A stretch of DNA of 64,000 nucleotides from contig NZ_JADBEJ010000005.1 in the NCBI RefSeq assembly GCF_014873915.1, positions 2,976,001-3,040,000 on the forward strand, read 5' to 3'. The notes under the pieces are model-generated. The model did no database searches. It was not told where the DNA came from and saw only the letters and a program-made list of their open reading frames with translations. Source of the DNA: Amycolatopsis roodepoortensis. Lineage in GTDB: Bacteria; Actinomycetota; Actinomycetes; Mycobacteriales; Pseudonocardiaceae. The position numbers and the translations under genes are program-made. Shown one piece after another: positions 41,007 to 50,173 of the stretch; the stretch's first letter is position 1, and the number at the start of each line of letters is the position of its first letter.

Positions 41007-42416
41007 TCATGCCTCTCGTTGCGGCTGCGCCGTCGCGGCGTGGATACAGGCGAGCAGGGTGCGGGCTTCGACGTTGACGTAATGCCCGTGCCGGGTGAGC
41101 GCGGTGAGCTGGCCCGGAGTGACCCATGCGTAGCCGGGCGGGGCCTCGACCGTGTCGTCCGCTTCGATCGCGAGATACCGGGCCCTGACGTTGAGGAAAC
41201 GGCCGCCCTCTTCGGAATGCATGGCCTCGTATCGGATCCGCGATCGCGGCGCGTCCAGCACGTAGTCGAGGAAGGGCGGCCGGCTCTCCGCGGGCAGATG
41301 CGCGTAGTTCTGGGGCGTGCACTGGACGGTCGGCGCCAGCTCGACGGTGTCCAGGAACCCGCCGTCGGCCCGGGCGTGCACCAGCACGTGGGGCACGCCG
41401 TCGATCTCGCGGACGAGGAACGCGACCACCCCCGTGCCGACCGATTCCAGCAACGGCTGGGTCCAGCTGATCTTCTCGCGGTTGCTGCCTTTCACCGCGA
41501 CGGCGAGGACCTTGAAGTACCGGCCGTCCTCGTGCTCGATCGCTTCGACGCCCTGTTTCCAGCCGTGGACGTCCGTGAGCGGTATGCGCCGGGCGCGCAC
41601 GTCGTGGCGCGAACGCTCGTTGGTGAACCAGGACAGGAGCTGGACGTCGGACAGCAGCGCGCCGGGGGCCTCGTCGTGATACGGCAGACAGGACAACACG
41701 CTCCTGGCGTTCATGTTGATCGTCTCGTCCTCGTGCATCAGCTCCGCGATCTGGCCGAGGGTGAGCCAGCAGAAATCGTCCCATATCGGCACGTCGTCGA
41801 CGGTCTCGACGATCATGTTGCGATTGGACTTGCGGAAGAACCACGAGCCCTGCTCGGCCTGCAGGACGTCGACGATGATCCGCTCCGGGTCGGGCGGGGC
41901 GAAGTACTCGATCAGTTTGACGTTCGTGCCGCCGTGCGCCTTGGTGTAGTTGCTGCGGGTGGCCTGCACGGTCGGCGAGAGCTGCACCAGGTTCGGGTTC
42001 CCCGGTTCCATCTTGGCCTGCATGAGGAAATGCAGGACACCGCCGAACTCCTTGGCCAGGATGCCGAGAATGCCGACCTCGGGCTGTTTGATGACCGGCT
42101 GCCGCCACTCGCGGTACGGGCCGTCGCCGTGGGGGCCGTCGGCCTCGACCACGTGCAGGCCCTCGATCGCGAAGAACCGCCCGCTGCTGTGCACGAGATT
42201 CCCGGTCACGTCCTCGAACCGCCACTGGTCGAGCTCGGCGAACGGGATGCGCTCGACGTGGAAGACGTTGGCCTCACGGCGTTCGTCGATCCACGAGCGG
42301 ACATCCTTCGTCGCCATGTGGACGCCGCCGGTCGTCGCGGCCGACAGGGCGATGCGGTCGGCGTGGTCGCGGTCGTCGCGAGGGCGCACCGTCACGGGTG
42401 CGAGAAGGGGCAGCAT
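41007..42416 (-). CDS. evaA: NDP-hexose 2,3-dehydratase (EvaA-like)
   Basis: 469 residues from the ATG at 42416 (GGTGAGG upstream); an internal ATG at residue 34 begins MATKDVRSWIDERR and is an alternative. The protein is a tandem duplication typical of the family. Each half has a WxxEDVTGNLVHSSGRFFAIEG-like strand, and KMEPGNPNLVQLSPTVQATRSNY in the first half is echoed by HARADGGFLDTVELAPTVQCTPQNY in the second. It removes the C2 hydroxyl of TDP-4-keto-6-deoxyglucose, the first committed step to 2,3,6-trideoxy-3-aminosugars. Confidence 0.9.
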   Translation of the reverse strand: MLPLLAPVTVRPRDDRDHADRIALSAATTGGVHMATKDVRSWIDERREANVFHVERIPFAELDQWRFEDVTGNLVHSSGRFFAIEGLHVVEADGPHGDGPYREWRQPVIKQPEVGILGILAKEFGGVLHFLMQAKMEPGNPNLVQLSPTVQATRSNYTKAHGGTNVKLIEYFAPPDPERIIVDVLQAEQGSWFFRKSNRNMIVETVDDVPIWDDFCWLTLGQIAELMHEDETINMNARSVLSCLPYHDEAPGALLSDVQLLSWFTNERSRHDVRARRIPLTDVHGWKQGVEAIEHEDGRYFKVLAVAVKGSNREKISWTQPLLESVGTGVVAFLVREIDGVPHVLVHARADGGFLDTVELAPTVQCTPQNYAHLPAESRPPFLDYVLDAPRSRIRYEAMHSEEGGRFLNVRARYLAIEADDTVEAPPGYAWVTPGQLTALTRHGHYVNVEARTLLACIHAATAQPQREA

Positions 42417-42437
42417 GGGACCTCACCTTTCGTAGGC

Positions 42438-42485
42438 GGTCGTGAGTGGGGATTCGGGTTAGAACCCGAATCCCCACTCACGACC
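42438..42485. repeat. Family C palindrome overlapping the hmo stop codon
   Basis: Perfect 23-base arms (42438-42460 and 42463-42485) with a 2-base centre. Arms begin GGTCGTGAGTGGGGATTCGG. The hmo stop (42478-42480) lies within the right arm, so the repeat supplies the last codons of hmo. It separates hmo from evaA and probably terminates hmo transcription. Confidence 0.9.
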
Positions 42486-43551
42486 CGCTGTACCGAGTGC
42501 TCAGCCGCCGGATCGCGCGCACCGAATCGCAGCCCGCCAGGCCCATCGCGTTCCGGAGTTCGACGGCGAGCAGGTCGAGCACCTGCCGGGCGCCCTCCTG
42601 GCCGTCCGCGGCGAGCCCCCACATGACCGGCCGTCCGACCAGCACCCCGGAGGCGCCGAGGGCGATCGCCTTGAGCACGTCCCCGCCGGTCCGGATCCCG
42701 CCGTCCAGCAACACTTCGCAGCCGCCGGAGACCGCGTCCGCGATCTCGCCCAGCATCGTGATCCCCGGTACGGCGCCGTCCAACTGACGGCCTCCGTGGT
42801 TGGACACCACGATCCCGGCGGCACCCGCGTCGACGGCCCGCACGGCGTCCTCGACCGCGAGGATCCCCTTGAGCACCACCGGAAGGTCCGTGTGCGCACG
42901 GACGGCCTCGATGGATTCCCAAGTGGCCGGGGCGAATTCGCGCGCGGTGTGGTCGGCGACGGCCGAAAGCCCTTCGGTACGGCGATGCGCGGCCGCACCG
43001 GCGTCGAAGTTGGCCGCCGTCACCGATTCCGGCAACGCGAAAGCGTTCCGCATGTCCCGCAGCCGCCGTCCCATCCACGGTACGTCGACGGTGAACACGA
43101 TCGCCTCGCAGCCCGCGTCCTCCGCGCGGTGCACGAGCTCCAGCGACCGCTTTTCGTCGCGCAGCCAGTAAAGCTGGAACCACGGCCGTCCACCGACGGC
43201 CGCGACCTCCTCCAGCGGGACACTGCTGAGCGTGCAGATGGTGTACGGCACGCCGGCGTCCCGCGCCGCACGGGCCGCCGCGAGCTCACCCTCGGGATGA
43301 AACAACCGCTGGTACGCGACCGGCGCGACCGCCACGGGAAGCGCGGCACGCCGGCCGAGGACCTCGGCCTCGGTGGTGCCGCCGGAGAGTTCGCGCAGCA
43401 TCCGGGGGATCACGAAGATCCGCTCCAGCGCGGTGCGATTGGCCTCCAGCGAGGACTCGGCCCCGCTGCCCCCGGCGAGAAAATCCCAGATCTCGCCGGG
43501 GAGGGCCGCCCGCGCGGCACGTTCGAGGTCGTCCAGGCAGAGGGGGGTCAT
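42478..43551 (-). CDS. hmo: Hmo, 4-hydroxymandelate oxidase (FMN)
   Basis: 357 residues of the FMN-dependent alpha-hydroxy-acid oxidase family: GEIWDFLAGGSGAE, PVAVAPVAYQRLFHPEGELA, PVVLKGILAVEDA with the FMN-contacting lysine, VSNHGGRQLDGA with the catalytic histidine (near residue 254) and LLDGGIRTGGDVLKAIALGA. It oxidises 4-hydroxymandelate to 4-hydroxyphenylglyoxylate for Hpg. The start overlaps the hmaS stop (ATGA), so both Hpg enzymes are made together. Confidence 0.93.
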   Translation of the reverse strand: MTPLCLDDLERAARAALPGEIWDFLAGGSGAESSLEANRTALERIFVIPRMLRELSGGTTEAEVLGRRAALPVAVAPVAYQRLFHPEGELAAARAARDAGVPYTICTLSSVPLEEVAAVGGRPWFQLYWLRDEKRSLELVHRAEDAGCEAIVFTVDVPWMGRRLRDMRNAFALPESVTAANFDAGAAAHRRTEGLSAVADHTAREFAPATWESIEAVRAHTDLPVVLKGILAVEDAVRAVDAGAAGIVVSNHGGRQLDGAVPGITMLGEIADAVSGGCEVLLDGGIRTGGDVLKAIALGASGVLVGRPVMWGLAADGQEGARQVLDLLAVELRNAMGLAGCDSVRAIRRLSTRYSGS

Positions 43552-44606
43552 CGCTGGGCGGGGCCCAGCTTGCTCTGCCCGGTGCGCTCAAGCTCCACGG
43601 CTTCGTACAGGGCCTTGATGTTGGAGCTGCCGAAAGTGCCCGCGCCCTGGCGCTCGATGATCTCGAAGAAGATCGTCTTGCGCGGGTGGGTGGAGGCGGT
43701 GAAGATCTGGAACAGCTGGCCGCCGTGGTCCTCGTCGGCGAGCAGCTTCGTCTCGCGCAGGTCGTCCAGCGAGTGCGTCTCCAGCTCGATCCGCTCGCCG
43801 AGCAGGTCGTAATAGGTGTCCGGGGTCTTCAGGAATTCCACGCCACGAGCGGAAAGCTCCTTGACCGCGCGGACCGCGTCCGGGCTGGTGAACGCGATGT
43901 GCTGGACGCCGGAGCCGTGGTGCTCCTTGATGAAGTCGTCGATCTGGCCGGGGTCGGCGGTCTTGTCGGGCTCGATCAGGGTGAGGGTGACCGCACCCGA
44001 CGCGCTCTGCACGACGGTGGAGTTCATCGCCTGGGCACCGACCACGATGTGCTCTTCGAAGATCTGCTTGAACCCGAGGGCCCGCTCGTAGAAGGCCACC
44101 GTGGAGGCGAGGTCGCCGGCGTTCAGGCAGACCGCGAAGTGGTCGATCTCGTTCAGGTCCACGCCGCCCTTGCCACGGAAGGCTTCCGGCGTTTCCCCGG
44201 TGCCGTCGCTCTGGATCAGGGTGTGCACGACATCGCCGAAACCGCTGACGGTGGCCGTGACCGAGTCCGCGCGCTTCTCCGGCTCGCGGATGGCCTGTGC
44301 GCCGGCCTTCACCGCGGTCTCGAAGGCGGCGGCCACGTCGGGGGTGCGCAGCGCGATGTCCGCCACGCCCTCGCCGTGGGTCTGCAGGTAGGTCGCGCCC
44401 GGGTGCCGGTCGGTCAGCGGCTCGGTGAGGACCAGCGCGATCCCGGCGTGCCGCAACGTCACGCTCCGGTGGTCCTCCGACCGGTCCGTGGCCGCGACGG
44501 AGAAGTCGTACCTGTCCATCCATCCGGACGCGGCGGCCTCGAGGTCGGCCACGTACATCTCCACATGGTCGATCTCGAAATTCTGCGTGTTTTCGTGAGC
44601 AGACAA
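43548..44606 (-). CDS. hmaS: HmaS, 4-hydroxymandelate synthase
   Basis: 352 residues from a TTG at 44606, chosen because GGAGG lies eight bases upstream and the frame then starts MSAHENTQNFEIDHVEMYVADL; an out-of-frame ATG lies between. The two-domain vicinal-oxygen-chelate fold carries the iron ligands His156 (NEIDHFAV), His236 (GVQHIAF) and Glu315 (IFFEIIER). The enzyme turns 4-hydroxyphenylpyruvate into 4-hydroxymandelate with O2, unlike its HPPD relatives. Coupled to hmo; a 101-bp gap separates its start from the oxyD stop. Confidence 0.94.
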   Translation of the reverse strand: MSAHENTQNFEIDHVEMYVADLEAAASGWMDRYDFSVAATDRSEDHRSVTLRHAGIALVLTEPLTDRHPGATYLQTHGEGVADIALRTPDVAAAFETAVKAGAQAIREPEKRADSVTATVSGFGDVVHTLIQSDGTGETPEAFRGKGGVDLNEIDHFAVCLNAGDLASTVAFYERALGFKQIFEEHIVVGAQAMNSTVVQSASGAVTLTLIEPDKTADPGQIDDFIKEHHGSGVQHIAFTSPDAVRAVKELSARGVEFLKTPDTYYDLLGERIELETHSLDDLRETKLLADEDHGGQLFQIFTASTHPRKTIFFEIIERQGAGTFGSSNIKALYEAVELERTGQSKLGPAQR

Positions 44607-44674
44607 GACATTCCTCCGTGGAATAGATGTGATCCTCATGGCAAGGATGGCGCGAAGCCGGTTACGCATCAATG

Positions 44675-44707
44675 CTGTCCGCTTGACAGATGGTCCTAAT
44701 AGGACAG
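44675..44707. promoter_or_regulatory. Inverted repeat in the oxyD-hmaS gap
   Basis: CTGTCC (44675-44680) and GGACAG (44702-44707) form an inverted repeat that also contains the small dyad GTCCT-AAT-AGGAC (44693-44705). It lies directly after the oxyD stop and upstream of hmaS, so it could be an operator or a weak terminator. Confidence 0.35.
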
Positions 44708-45898
44708 TCAGCGGCCGGTGAACCGCACCGGGAGCTCCCGGTACCCCTGCACGACGACCGCCCGCAACCAGGACGGCTCCTTCGTCAGCTCCACTCGCGA
44801 CACTCGTGCGGCCACTTCCCGCAGCACGACCGCCAGTTCGATCCGCGCGAGCGCGGACCCGAGGCAGTGGTGCATACCGTGGCCGAAAGCGATGTGCCGA
44901 TTGGGTTTCCGCCCGGGGCGGAACGTGTCCGGATCCTCGAACACGGCGGGATCCCGGTTCGCCGCCGGCAGCCACGCGACCACCGGCGTCCCCAGTTCCA
45001 GGTCGCGGCCGTTGAGGGTGACCTCCCCCGTCGTCACGCGCAGGACGTGCATCGCGGGCGACGTCCAGCGCAGCACCTCGTCCACGACGGTGTCGACGTC
45101 CACGTCGCCGTCCCGCACCTGCGCCAGGAGCCCTGGCACGGTGGCGAAAGCGTGGACCGCGCCGGTGATCGCGTGCCGCGTCGTCTCGTTGCCGCCGATC
45201 AACACGTTGTCGCAGTTGAGCAACACGTCGTCGATCGACAGCTCGTCGTCGGAGAGCAAAGTGCTGACGAGGTCTTCGCCGGGGCTCTCCCGACGCGCGG
45301 TGATCAGTTCGTCGAAATAGACGAGGATCTCGGTGTGCGCCTGACGCGGCGTCATCCCGTCGAACAGCTCGTCCTCGCCGCCGAACGCGTGATTGGTCAG
45401 GTCGATGAGCATGTCCTGGTCCTCGGCGGGCACCCCGAGGATTTCGCAGACGACGGCGGCGGGGATCCGCGGGCCGATCGCCGCGGCGACGTCGCACACG
45501 TCGCCGTCGAGCACCCGGTCCAGGACGGCGGACACCTCCGTCCGCACTCGCTCCGAGAGCTTGCGCGCCGCCGCCCTCGAAAGCAGCGGCCCGACCAGCT
45601 TGCGCAGCTTCCGGTGCTGGTCCTGTTCGGAGACCACCATCATCTGGCCGCCCGAGTTGTCGGGATGATCGCGGTCGAACCCGATCATCATCCCGTATTC
45701 GGAGGTGAACGGGGCCGACGGCCCGAGCACCGCAGCGCACGCCCGATGCGAGAACACGGACCAGAATCCGCCGGGCGAGCTGCCCGGCTCGCTCCACACC
45801 ATCGCGTCTTCCGCCGCGTACTCGCGCCACCGGTCGTGCCGGTCCAAGCTCGTGTAGAGGTCGGGATTTCCGAGGTCGACGGCTGTCGTCGTCTGCAT
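44708..45898 (-). CDS. oxyD: OxyD, cytochrome P450 beta-hydroxylating PCP-bound tyrosine
   Basis: 396 residues. P450 motifs: SEQDQHRKLRKLVGPLLS, I-helix IGGNETTRHAITG with the normal acid-threonine pair, ExxR in VDEVLRWTSP, and the heme loop HIAFGHGMHHCLGSALAR with the cysteine ligand near 347. In vancomycin and balhimycin clusters OxyD, BpsD and Bhp form the beta-hydroxytyrosine cassette: OxyD hydroxylates tyrosine held on BpsD. The same three genes are adjacent and co-directional here (bhp, bpsD, oxyD), with 14 bases between bpsD and oxyD. Confidence 0.94.
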   Translation of the reverse strand: MQTTTAVDLGNPDLYTSLDRHDRWREYAAEDAMVWSEPGSSPGGFWSVFSHRACAAVLGPSAPFTSEYGMMIGFDRDHPDNSGGQMMVVSEQDQHRKLRKLVGPLLSRAAARKLSERVRTEVSAVLDRVLDGDVCDVAAAIGPRIPAAVVCEILGVPAEDQDMLIDLTNHAFGGEDELFDGMTPRQAHTEILVYFDELITARRESPGEDLVSTLLSDDELSIDDVLLNCDNVLIGGNETTRHAITGAVHAFATVPGLLAQVRDGDVDVDTVVDEVLRWTSPAMHVLRVTTGEVTLNGRDLELGTPVVAWLPAANRDPAVFEDPDTFRPGRKPNRHIAFGHGMHHCLGSALARIELAVVLREVAARVSRVELTKEPSWLRAVVVQGYRELPVRFTGR

Positions 45899-45912
45899 GA
45901 CTGGTCTCCAGG

Positions 45913-47649
45913 TCAGGTGTGGGCGCCGTCGAGCACCTTGGCCAGCCGGGCCACCGTCGGCGCGTCGAAGAACGCCTGCACCCTCAGCCGGATCTTCAGG
46001 CGTTCCCGGATCCGGCTCACGAGCCGGGTGGCGAGCAGCGAATGGCCGCCGATCTCGAAGAAGCTGTCGTCCACGCCGACACTGCTGACGCCGAGCACCT
46101 CGGCGAACAGCTCGACCAGGATGATCTCCGTCGGGGTGAGCGGTTCCCGGCCCGCCGCCGCGCGCCCGGCGTGCTCCTCTTCGGGGGTGGGCAGGGCGAC
46201 CCGGTCGATCTTGCCGTTGGGCGAGACCGGCAGGCTCGGCAAACCGACGATCACGTCGGGCACGAGATAGCCGGGCAGCTGCGCGCGAAGCGGCGTCAGG
46301 AGGCGTTCAGCGGGGACACGCTCGCCGCCGGTGCCGACCACGTAGGCGACGAGCCGGTTCTCGTGCTCGGTCACCACCGCCTGGGCCACCCCGTCGACCG
46401 CCAGCAGCGCGGCCTCGACCTCGCCCGGTTCGATCCGGTGGCCGCGCACCTTGAGCTGGTCGTCGACCCGGCCGACGAAGACGTACTGGCCGTCCGCACG
46501 CGTCCGGACCCTGTCCCCGGTGCGGTACATGCGGCCGCCAGGGGCGCCGAAGGGATCCGGCAGGAACCGTTCCGCGGTCGCGGCCGCTCTCCGGAGATAG
46601 CCGCGGGCCAGGCCGGGCCCCACCGTGTACAGCTCGCCGACGTCCCCGTCCTCGACCGGCCGCAGCCTGTCGTCCAGGACATAGGTGCGGACACCGGTGA
46701 TCGGCCTGCCGATCGGCGGCGTCTCCTCACCGGTCAGCGGTTCGCTCGCGGTGACCGCGACCGTGGTCTCGGTCGGGCCGTAGGCGTTGATCATCACGCG
46801 GTCCACCGCCCACCGTTTCGCGACCGGGGCCGGGCACGCCTCGCCGGCGACCAGCAGGGTCAGCCCGGTGGGCAGGCCACCCGACTCCTCCAGCGGCGCC
46901 AGCGCGGACGGCGGCAACGTGACATGCGTGATGCGCTGTTCGCGTACCAGGCGGGAAAGCGGCTCGCCGGGGACCAGGTCCGGCGCGGAAGCCAGCACCA
47001 GGCAGCCACCCGCCTGCCAGATCGGCCAGAACTCGGCGACGGCGGCGTCGAAGCTGGGCGAGGCGAAGGCCAGCAACCTGCTGTCCGGCCCCAGTTCCTG
47101 GCGGCGCACGTAGTCGTCGGCCAGGTTCGGGATCCCGCGGTGGGTGACCAGCACGCCCTTCGGCCGCCCCGTCGAACCGGAGGTGTAGATGACGTACGCC
47201 GGGTGGTCGGGACGCAGGGGGCTGATGCGCTCCTCGTCGTCCAAGTTCGGCTCGGACAGCCCGGGTTCCCGTTCCACGCTGAGGACGACGGGGGCGCCGT
47301 CCACGTCCTGCCCCGGCAGGCACAGCAGGCAGTGCGCCGCCGCGTCGTCCAGCATCTGCCGCTTGCGTTCCTCCGGATAGTCCGGGTCGACCGGGACGTA
47401 CGCGGCGCCTGCCTTGTGCACGGCCAGGATCGCGATGACGAACTCGATCGACCTCGGCATCGCCAGCGCGACGAGCCGCTCCGGGCCGACGCCGTGCGCG
47501 ACGAGCCGCCGGGCGAGCCGGTTGGCCTCGCCGTTCAGCTCGGCGTAGGTGAGGGTGGTGGTGTCCATCGCCACCGCCTGCCGATCCGGCAGGACGGCCG
47601 CGGTCGCCTCGAACAGATCGGGTGTCGTGGCCGCCGAAAGGACGGTCAT
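45913..47649 (-). CDS. bpsD: BpsD, stand-alone NRPS A-PCP didomain loading tyrosine
   Basis: 578 residues. Adenylation motifs in order: YVIYTSGSTGRPKGV (A3), FASPSFDAAVAEF (A4), INAYGPTETT (A5), YRTGDRVR (A7), FVGRVDDQLKVRGHRIEP (A8) and SPNGKIDR (A10). A PCP follows with DDSFFEIGGHSLLATR, serine as phosphopantetheine site. Reading the specificity positions by eye gives about D-A-A-T-L-A-A-V-A-K, compatible with tyrosine. It holds tyrosine for hydroxylation by OxyD. Its start overlaps the bhp stop (ATGA). No MbtH protein is adjacent. Confidence 0.93.
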   Translation of the reverse strand: MTVLSAATTPDLFEATAAVLPDRQAVAMDTTTLTYAELNGEANRLARRLVAHGVGPERLVALAMPRSIEFVIAILAVHKAGAAYVPVDPDYPEERKRQMLDDAAAHCLLCLPGQDVDGAPVVLSVEREPGLSEPNLDDEERISPLRPDHPAYVIYTSGSTGRPKGVLVTHRGIPNLADDYVRRQELGPDSRLLAFASPSFDAAVAEFWPIWQAGGCLVLASAPDLVPGEPLSRLVREQRITHVTLPPSALAPLEESGGLPTGLTLLVAGEACPAPVAKRWAVDRVMINAYGPTETTVAVTASEPLTGEETPPIGRPITGVRTYVLDDRLRPVEDGDVGELYTVGPGLARGYLRRAAATAERFLPDPFGAPGGRMYRTGDRVRTRADGQYVFVGRVDDQLKVRGHRIEPGEVEAALLAVDGVAQAVVTEHENRLVAYVVGTGGERVPAERLLTPLRAQLPGYLVPDVIVGLPSLPVSPNGKIDRVALPTPEEEHAGRAAAGREPLTPTEIILVELFAEVLGVSSVGVDDSFFEIGGHSLLATRLVSRIRERLKIRLRVQAFFDAPTVARLAKVLDGAHT

Positions 47650-48476
47650 ACGGTCTCTCCCAGTTTCTCGCGCGATCCGGCGCGGAGGAACCGGATCAGC
47701 TCGCGGTTCACCGCTTCCGGGTTCTCCAGGTAACCGAAATGCCCGCACTCGGGAATCGTGCGGTAGGTCGCGCCGGGGATCGCGGAGGCCAGCTCCAGTC
47801 CGCCGGCGGGGGGCGCCACGAGGTCGTGCTCGAACGAGATGACGTGACAGGGCACCTTGATCGCCTTGTAGGCGTCGAGACGGTCCGGCAGCGCGCTCAC
47901 CAGCAGCTGCGCCCGGACGCCGGGTCCCCAGGCGCTCGACGCCGCGAACAGGTCGAGCCAGTCGGCCGCGGCGTCGTCGTCGGCCAGCGTCGCGGGCCCC
48001 AGGTTGTGCATGGCGCGGACGGCGGCGAGGAAACCGGGCGGCAGCTCGATCCCCCGCTCGATCAGCTGCGCCTCGCCCTCGGCGAGCTCCCGCTGGACGA
48101 CACTGCTCTTGCCGCAGGCCGCCATCAGCACGACCGAATCCAGCAGTTCCGGTTGGGCGAGCGCGAGTTCCTGCGCGATGTACGAACCCATCGACGTGCC
48201 GACCACCCGGCAGGGCACCGCGTCGAGATACTCGATCAGCGAGGCCACGTCGTCGACGAGGTCCGCGATCGTGAACCCTCCCGTGCCGTCGTCGCTCGGC
48301 GGGATCCCGCGGTTGTCCATGGTGATCACCCGGAAACCGGCGGCGCGGAGCGCGGGTACCTGATGGAGGTCCCACACCGAACTCGGCGCACCGGTGCCGG
48401 TCAGCAGAAGAACGGGCGGGCCGTCACCACAGTCGTTGTAGGACAACCGGATCCCGTTCTCGGTTGTCATCAGCAT
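47646..48476 (-). CDS. bhp: Bhp, alpha/beta-hydrolase releasing beta-hydroxytyrosine from BpsD
   Basis: 276 residues from the ATG at 48476 (GGAGG seven bases upstream). Alpha/beta-hydrolase features: PPVLLLTGTGAPSSVWDLHQV, VVGTSMGSYIAQELALAQP with the nucleophilic serine in GTSMGS, and CGHFGYLENPEAV with the terminal histidine. In balhimycin synthesis Bhp is the thioesterase freeing beta-hydroxytyrosine from the carrier. It is the first gene of the cassette and diverges from hpgT. Confidence 0.92.
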   Translation of the reverse strand: MLMTTENGIRLSYNDCGDGPPVLLLTGTGAPSSVWDLHQVPALRAAGFRVITMDNRGIPPSDDGTGGFTIADLVDDVASLIEYLDAVPCRVVGTSMGSYIAQELALAQPELLDSVVLMAACGKSSVVQRELAEGEAQLIERGIELPPGFLAAVRAMHNLGPATLADDDAAADWLDLFAASSAWGPGVRAQLLVSALPDRLDAYKAIKVPCHVISFEHDLVAPPAGGLELASAIPGATYRTIPECGHFGYLENPEAVNRELIRFLRAGSREKLGETV

Positions 48477-48646
48477 GATGTTCCTCCGGGAAAATGGCCG
48501 CTGCGCCGGGATTCGATGGTGCGGCGCGGATCCGACCGTACCTTCGGGGATCGAGTGTCCGGACCATTCGACGATGGACATTATTCGGAAATGGCGTCCA
48601 CGGCCCGTTCTTGACACCTCAACGGCGTATGGAAATCCTAGTATTC

Positions 48647-49933
48647 ATGGATTCAAACGGTCTGTCCACTCACTGGAACGTGGAAACGCTGCACGGATCG
48701 CTCACCGATCCGGCCATCTCGTCGATGAATCTGCTCAACGAACTGATCGACGAATACCCTGTGGCCATTTCCATGGCGGCAGGCCGGCCGTACGAAGAGT
48801 TCTTCGACATCCGGCTCATCCACGAGTACATCGACGCTTATTGCGCACATCTGCGCGAAGATCGAAAACTGGACGAGGCGGGGGTGACCCGCACGCTCTT
48901 CCAATACGGCACCACCAAGGGCGTCATCGCCGACCTCATCGCGAAGAACATCGCCGAAGACGAGAACATCGACGCCGCCCCGGAATCCGTCGTCGTCACC
49001 GTCGGCGCGCAGGAGGCCATGTTCCTGCTCCTGCGCACCCTGCGCGCGGGCGACCGCGACGTCCTGCTCGCCCCGGCCCCCACCTACGTCGGGCTGACCG
49101 GCGCCGCGCTGCTCACCGACACTCCCGTGTGGCCGGTGCGCTCGACCGAAAACGGCATCGACCCGGACGACCTCGTCCTCCAGCTGAAGCGGGCCGACGA
49201 GCAGGGCAAGCGGGTGCGGGCCTGCTACGTGACCCCCAACTTCGCCAATCCCACCGGCACCAGCATGGATCTGCCGTCGCGGCACCGGCTCCTCGACGTC
49301 GCCGAGCAGAACGGGATCCTGCTCCTGGAAGACAACGCGTACGGGCTGTTCGGCTCCGAGCGGCTGCCCTCGCTGAAATCCCTCGACCGGTCGAACTCCG
49401 TGGTCTACATCGGTTCGTTCGCCAAGACCGGGATGCCCGGCGCCCGCGTCGGCTTCGCGGTGGCGGACCAGCGGATGGCCGACGGCGGCCTGTACGCCGA
49501 CCAGCTTTCGAAGCTCAAGGGCATGCTCACGGTGAACACCTCCCCCATCGCCCAGGCCGTGATCGCGGGGAAACTCCTGCTCAACGACTTCAGCCTCACC
49601 AAGGCCAACGCGCGGGAAATCGCCATCTACCAGCGCAATCTGCGACTCACGCTGAGCGAACTCGACCGGCGGCTCGGCTCGTGCGCCGGCGTCAGCTGGA
49701 ACACCCCTACCGGTGGCTTCTTCGTCACCGTCACCGTTCCGTTCGTGGTCGACGACGAACTGCTGGAAATCGCGGCGCGTGACCATGGTGTGCTGTTCAC
49801 ACCGATGCACCACTTCTTCGGCGGCAAGGGCGGGTTCCACCAGCTGCGGCTGTCGATCAGCCTGCTCACGCCGGAACTGATCGAAGAGGGTGTCGCGCGG
49901 CTGGCGGCGCTCATCACGCCTCGGCTTCCCTGA
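48647..49933 (+). CDS. hpgT: HpgT, aminotransferase for Hpg and Dpg
   Basis: 428 residues from the ATG at 48647; an ATG six codons upstream (48629) is equally open and neither has a strong ribosome site. Fold-type I PLP motifs are PTYVGLTGAALL, YVTPNFANPTGTSM, ILLLEDNAYGLFGSERL and VVYIGSFAKTGMPGARVGF with the Schiff-base lysine in SFAKTG. The enzyme transaminates 4-hydroxy- and 3,5-dihydroxyphenylglyoxylate, usually with tyrosine as donor, which returns hydroxyphenylpyruvate to HmaS. It is the only plus-strand cluster gene in the window. TTGACA at 48611-48616 may be its -35 box. A strong terminator follows. Confidence 0.92.
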   Translation: MDSNGLSTHWNVETLHGSLTDPAISSMNLLNELIDEYPVAISMAAGRPYEEFFDIRLIHEYIDAYCAHLREDRKLDEAGVTRTLFQYGTTKGVIADLIAKNIAEDENIDAAPESVVVTVGAQEAMFLLLRTLRAGDRDVLLAPAPTYVGLTGAALLTDTPVWPVRSTENGIDPDDLVLQLKRADEQGKRVRACYVTPNFANPTGTSMDLPSRHRLLDVAEQNGILLLEDNAYGLFGSERLPSLKSLDRSNSVVYIGSFAKTGMPGARVGFAVADQRMADGGLYADQLSKLKGMLTVNTSPIAQAVIAGKLLLNDFSLTKANAREIAIYQRNLRLTLSELDRRLGSCAGVSWNTPTGGFFVTVTVPFVVDDELLEIAARDHGVLFTPMHHFFGGKGGFHQLRLSISLLTPELIEEGVARLAALITPRLP

Positions 49934-49946
49934 GCTCTGGTACGGG

Positions 49947-49985
49947 AAAGGCCCCCATCCCTTTGGTTCGGGATGGGGGCCTTTT
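49947..49985. terminator. Intrinsic terminator after hpgT
   Basis: AAAGGCCCCCATCCC (49947-49961), loop of 8 bases and GGGATGGGGGCCTTTT (49970-49985), a perfect 15-bp stem ending in a T-run, 14 bp after the hpgT stop. It is the most canonical rho-independent terminator in the window. Confidence 0.88.
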
Positions 49986-50066
49986 CGTGTTCTGGTCTAT
50001 GAAGGATTTAGGACGTCCCGGGGTTCCTTCATGGACTCGCAGCACGAGGGATTCGCGCCCCCGGAA

Positions 50067-50121
50067 GTACGTGAAGGCCCCCTTCATTGCGTCTAGCGCA
50101 GTGAAGGGGGCCTTCACGTAC
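50067..50121. repeat. Family D palindrome flanked by direct repeats
   Basis: Arms GTACGTGAAGGCCCCCTTCA (left, from 50067) and their complement (to 50121) pair over 25 bases with one mismatch, around TCTAG. The unit is flanked by a direct repeat ACTCGCAGCACGAGG (50035 and 50120) extended by GRTTCGCG. A shortened copy lies at 50246-50268. Confidence 0.85.
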
Positions 50122-50173
50122 TCGCAGCACGAGGGGTTCGCGAGCCGAAAAGCGCGAATGTGACGTTGCGTGA

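Noticed and set aside
48477..48646. Binding site for a StrR/Bbr-type regulator between bhp and hpgT
   Set aside because: GTCCGG-N11-ATGGAC near 48570 is only loosely similar to published-type consensus patterns, and I could not verify the consensus from memory with confidence.
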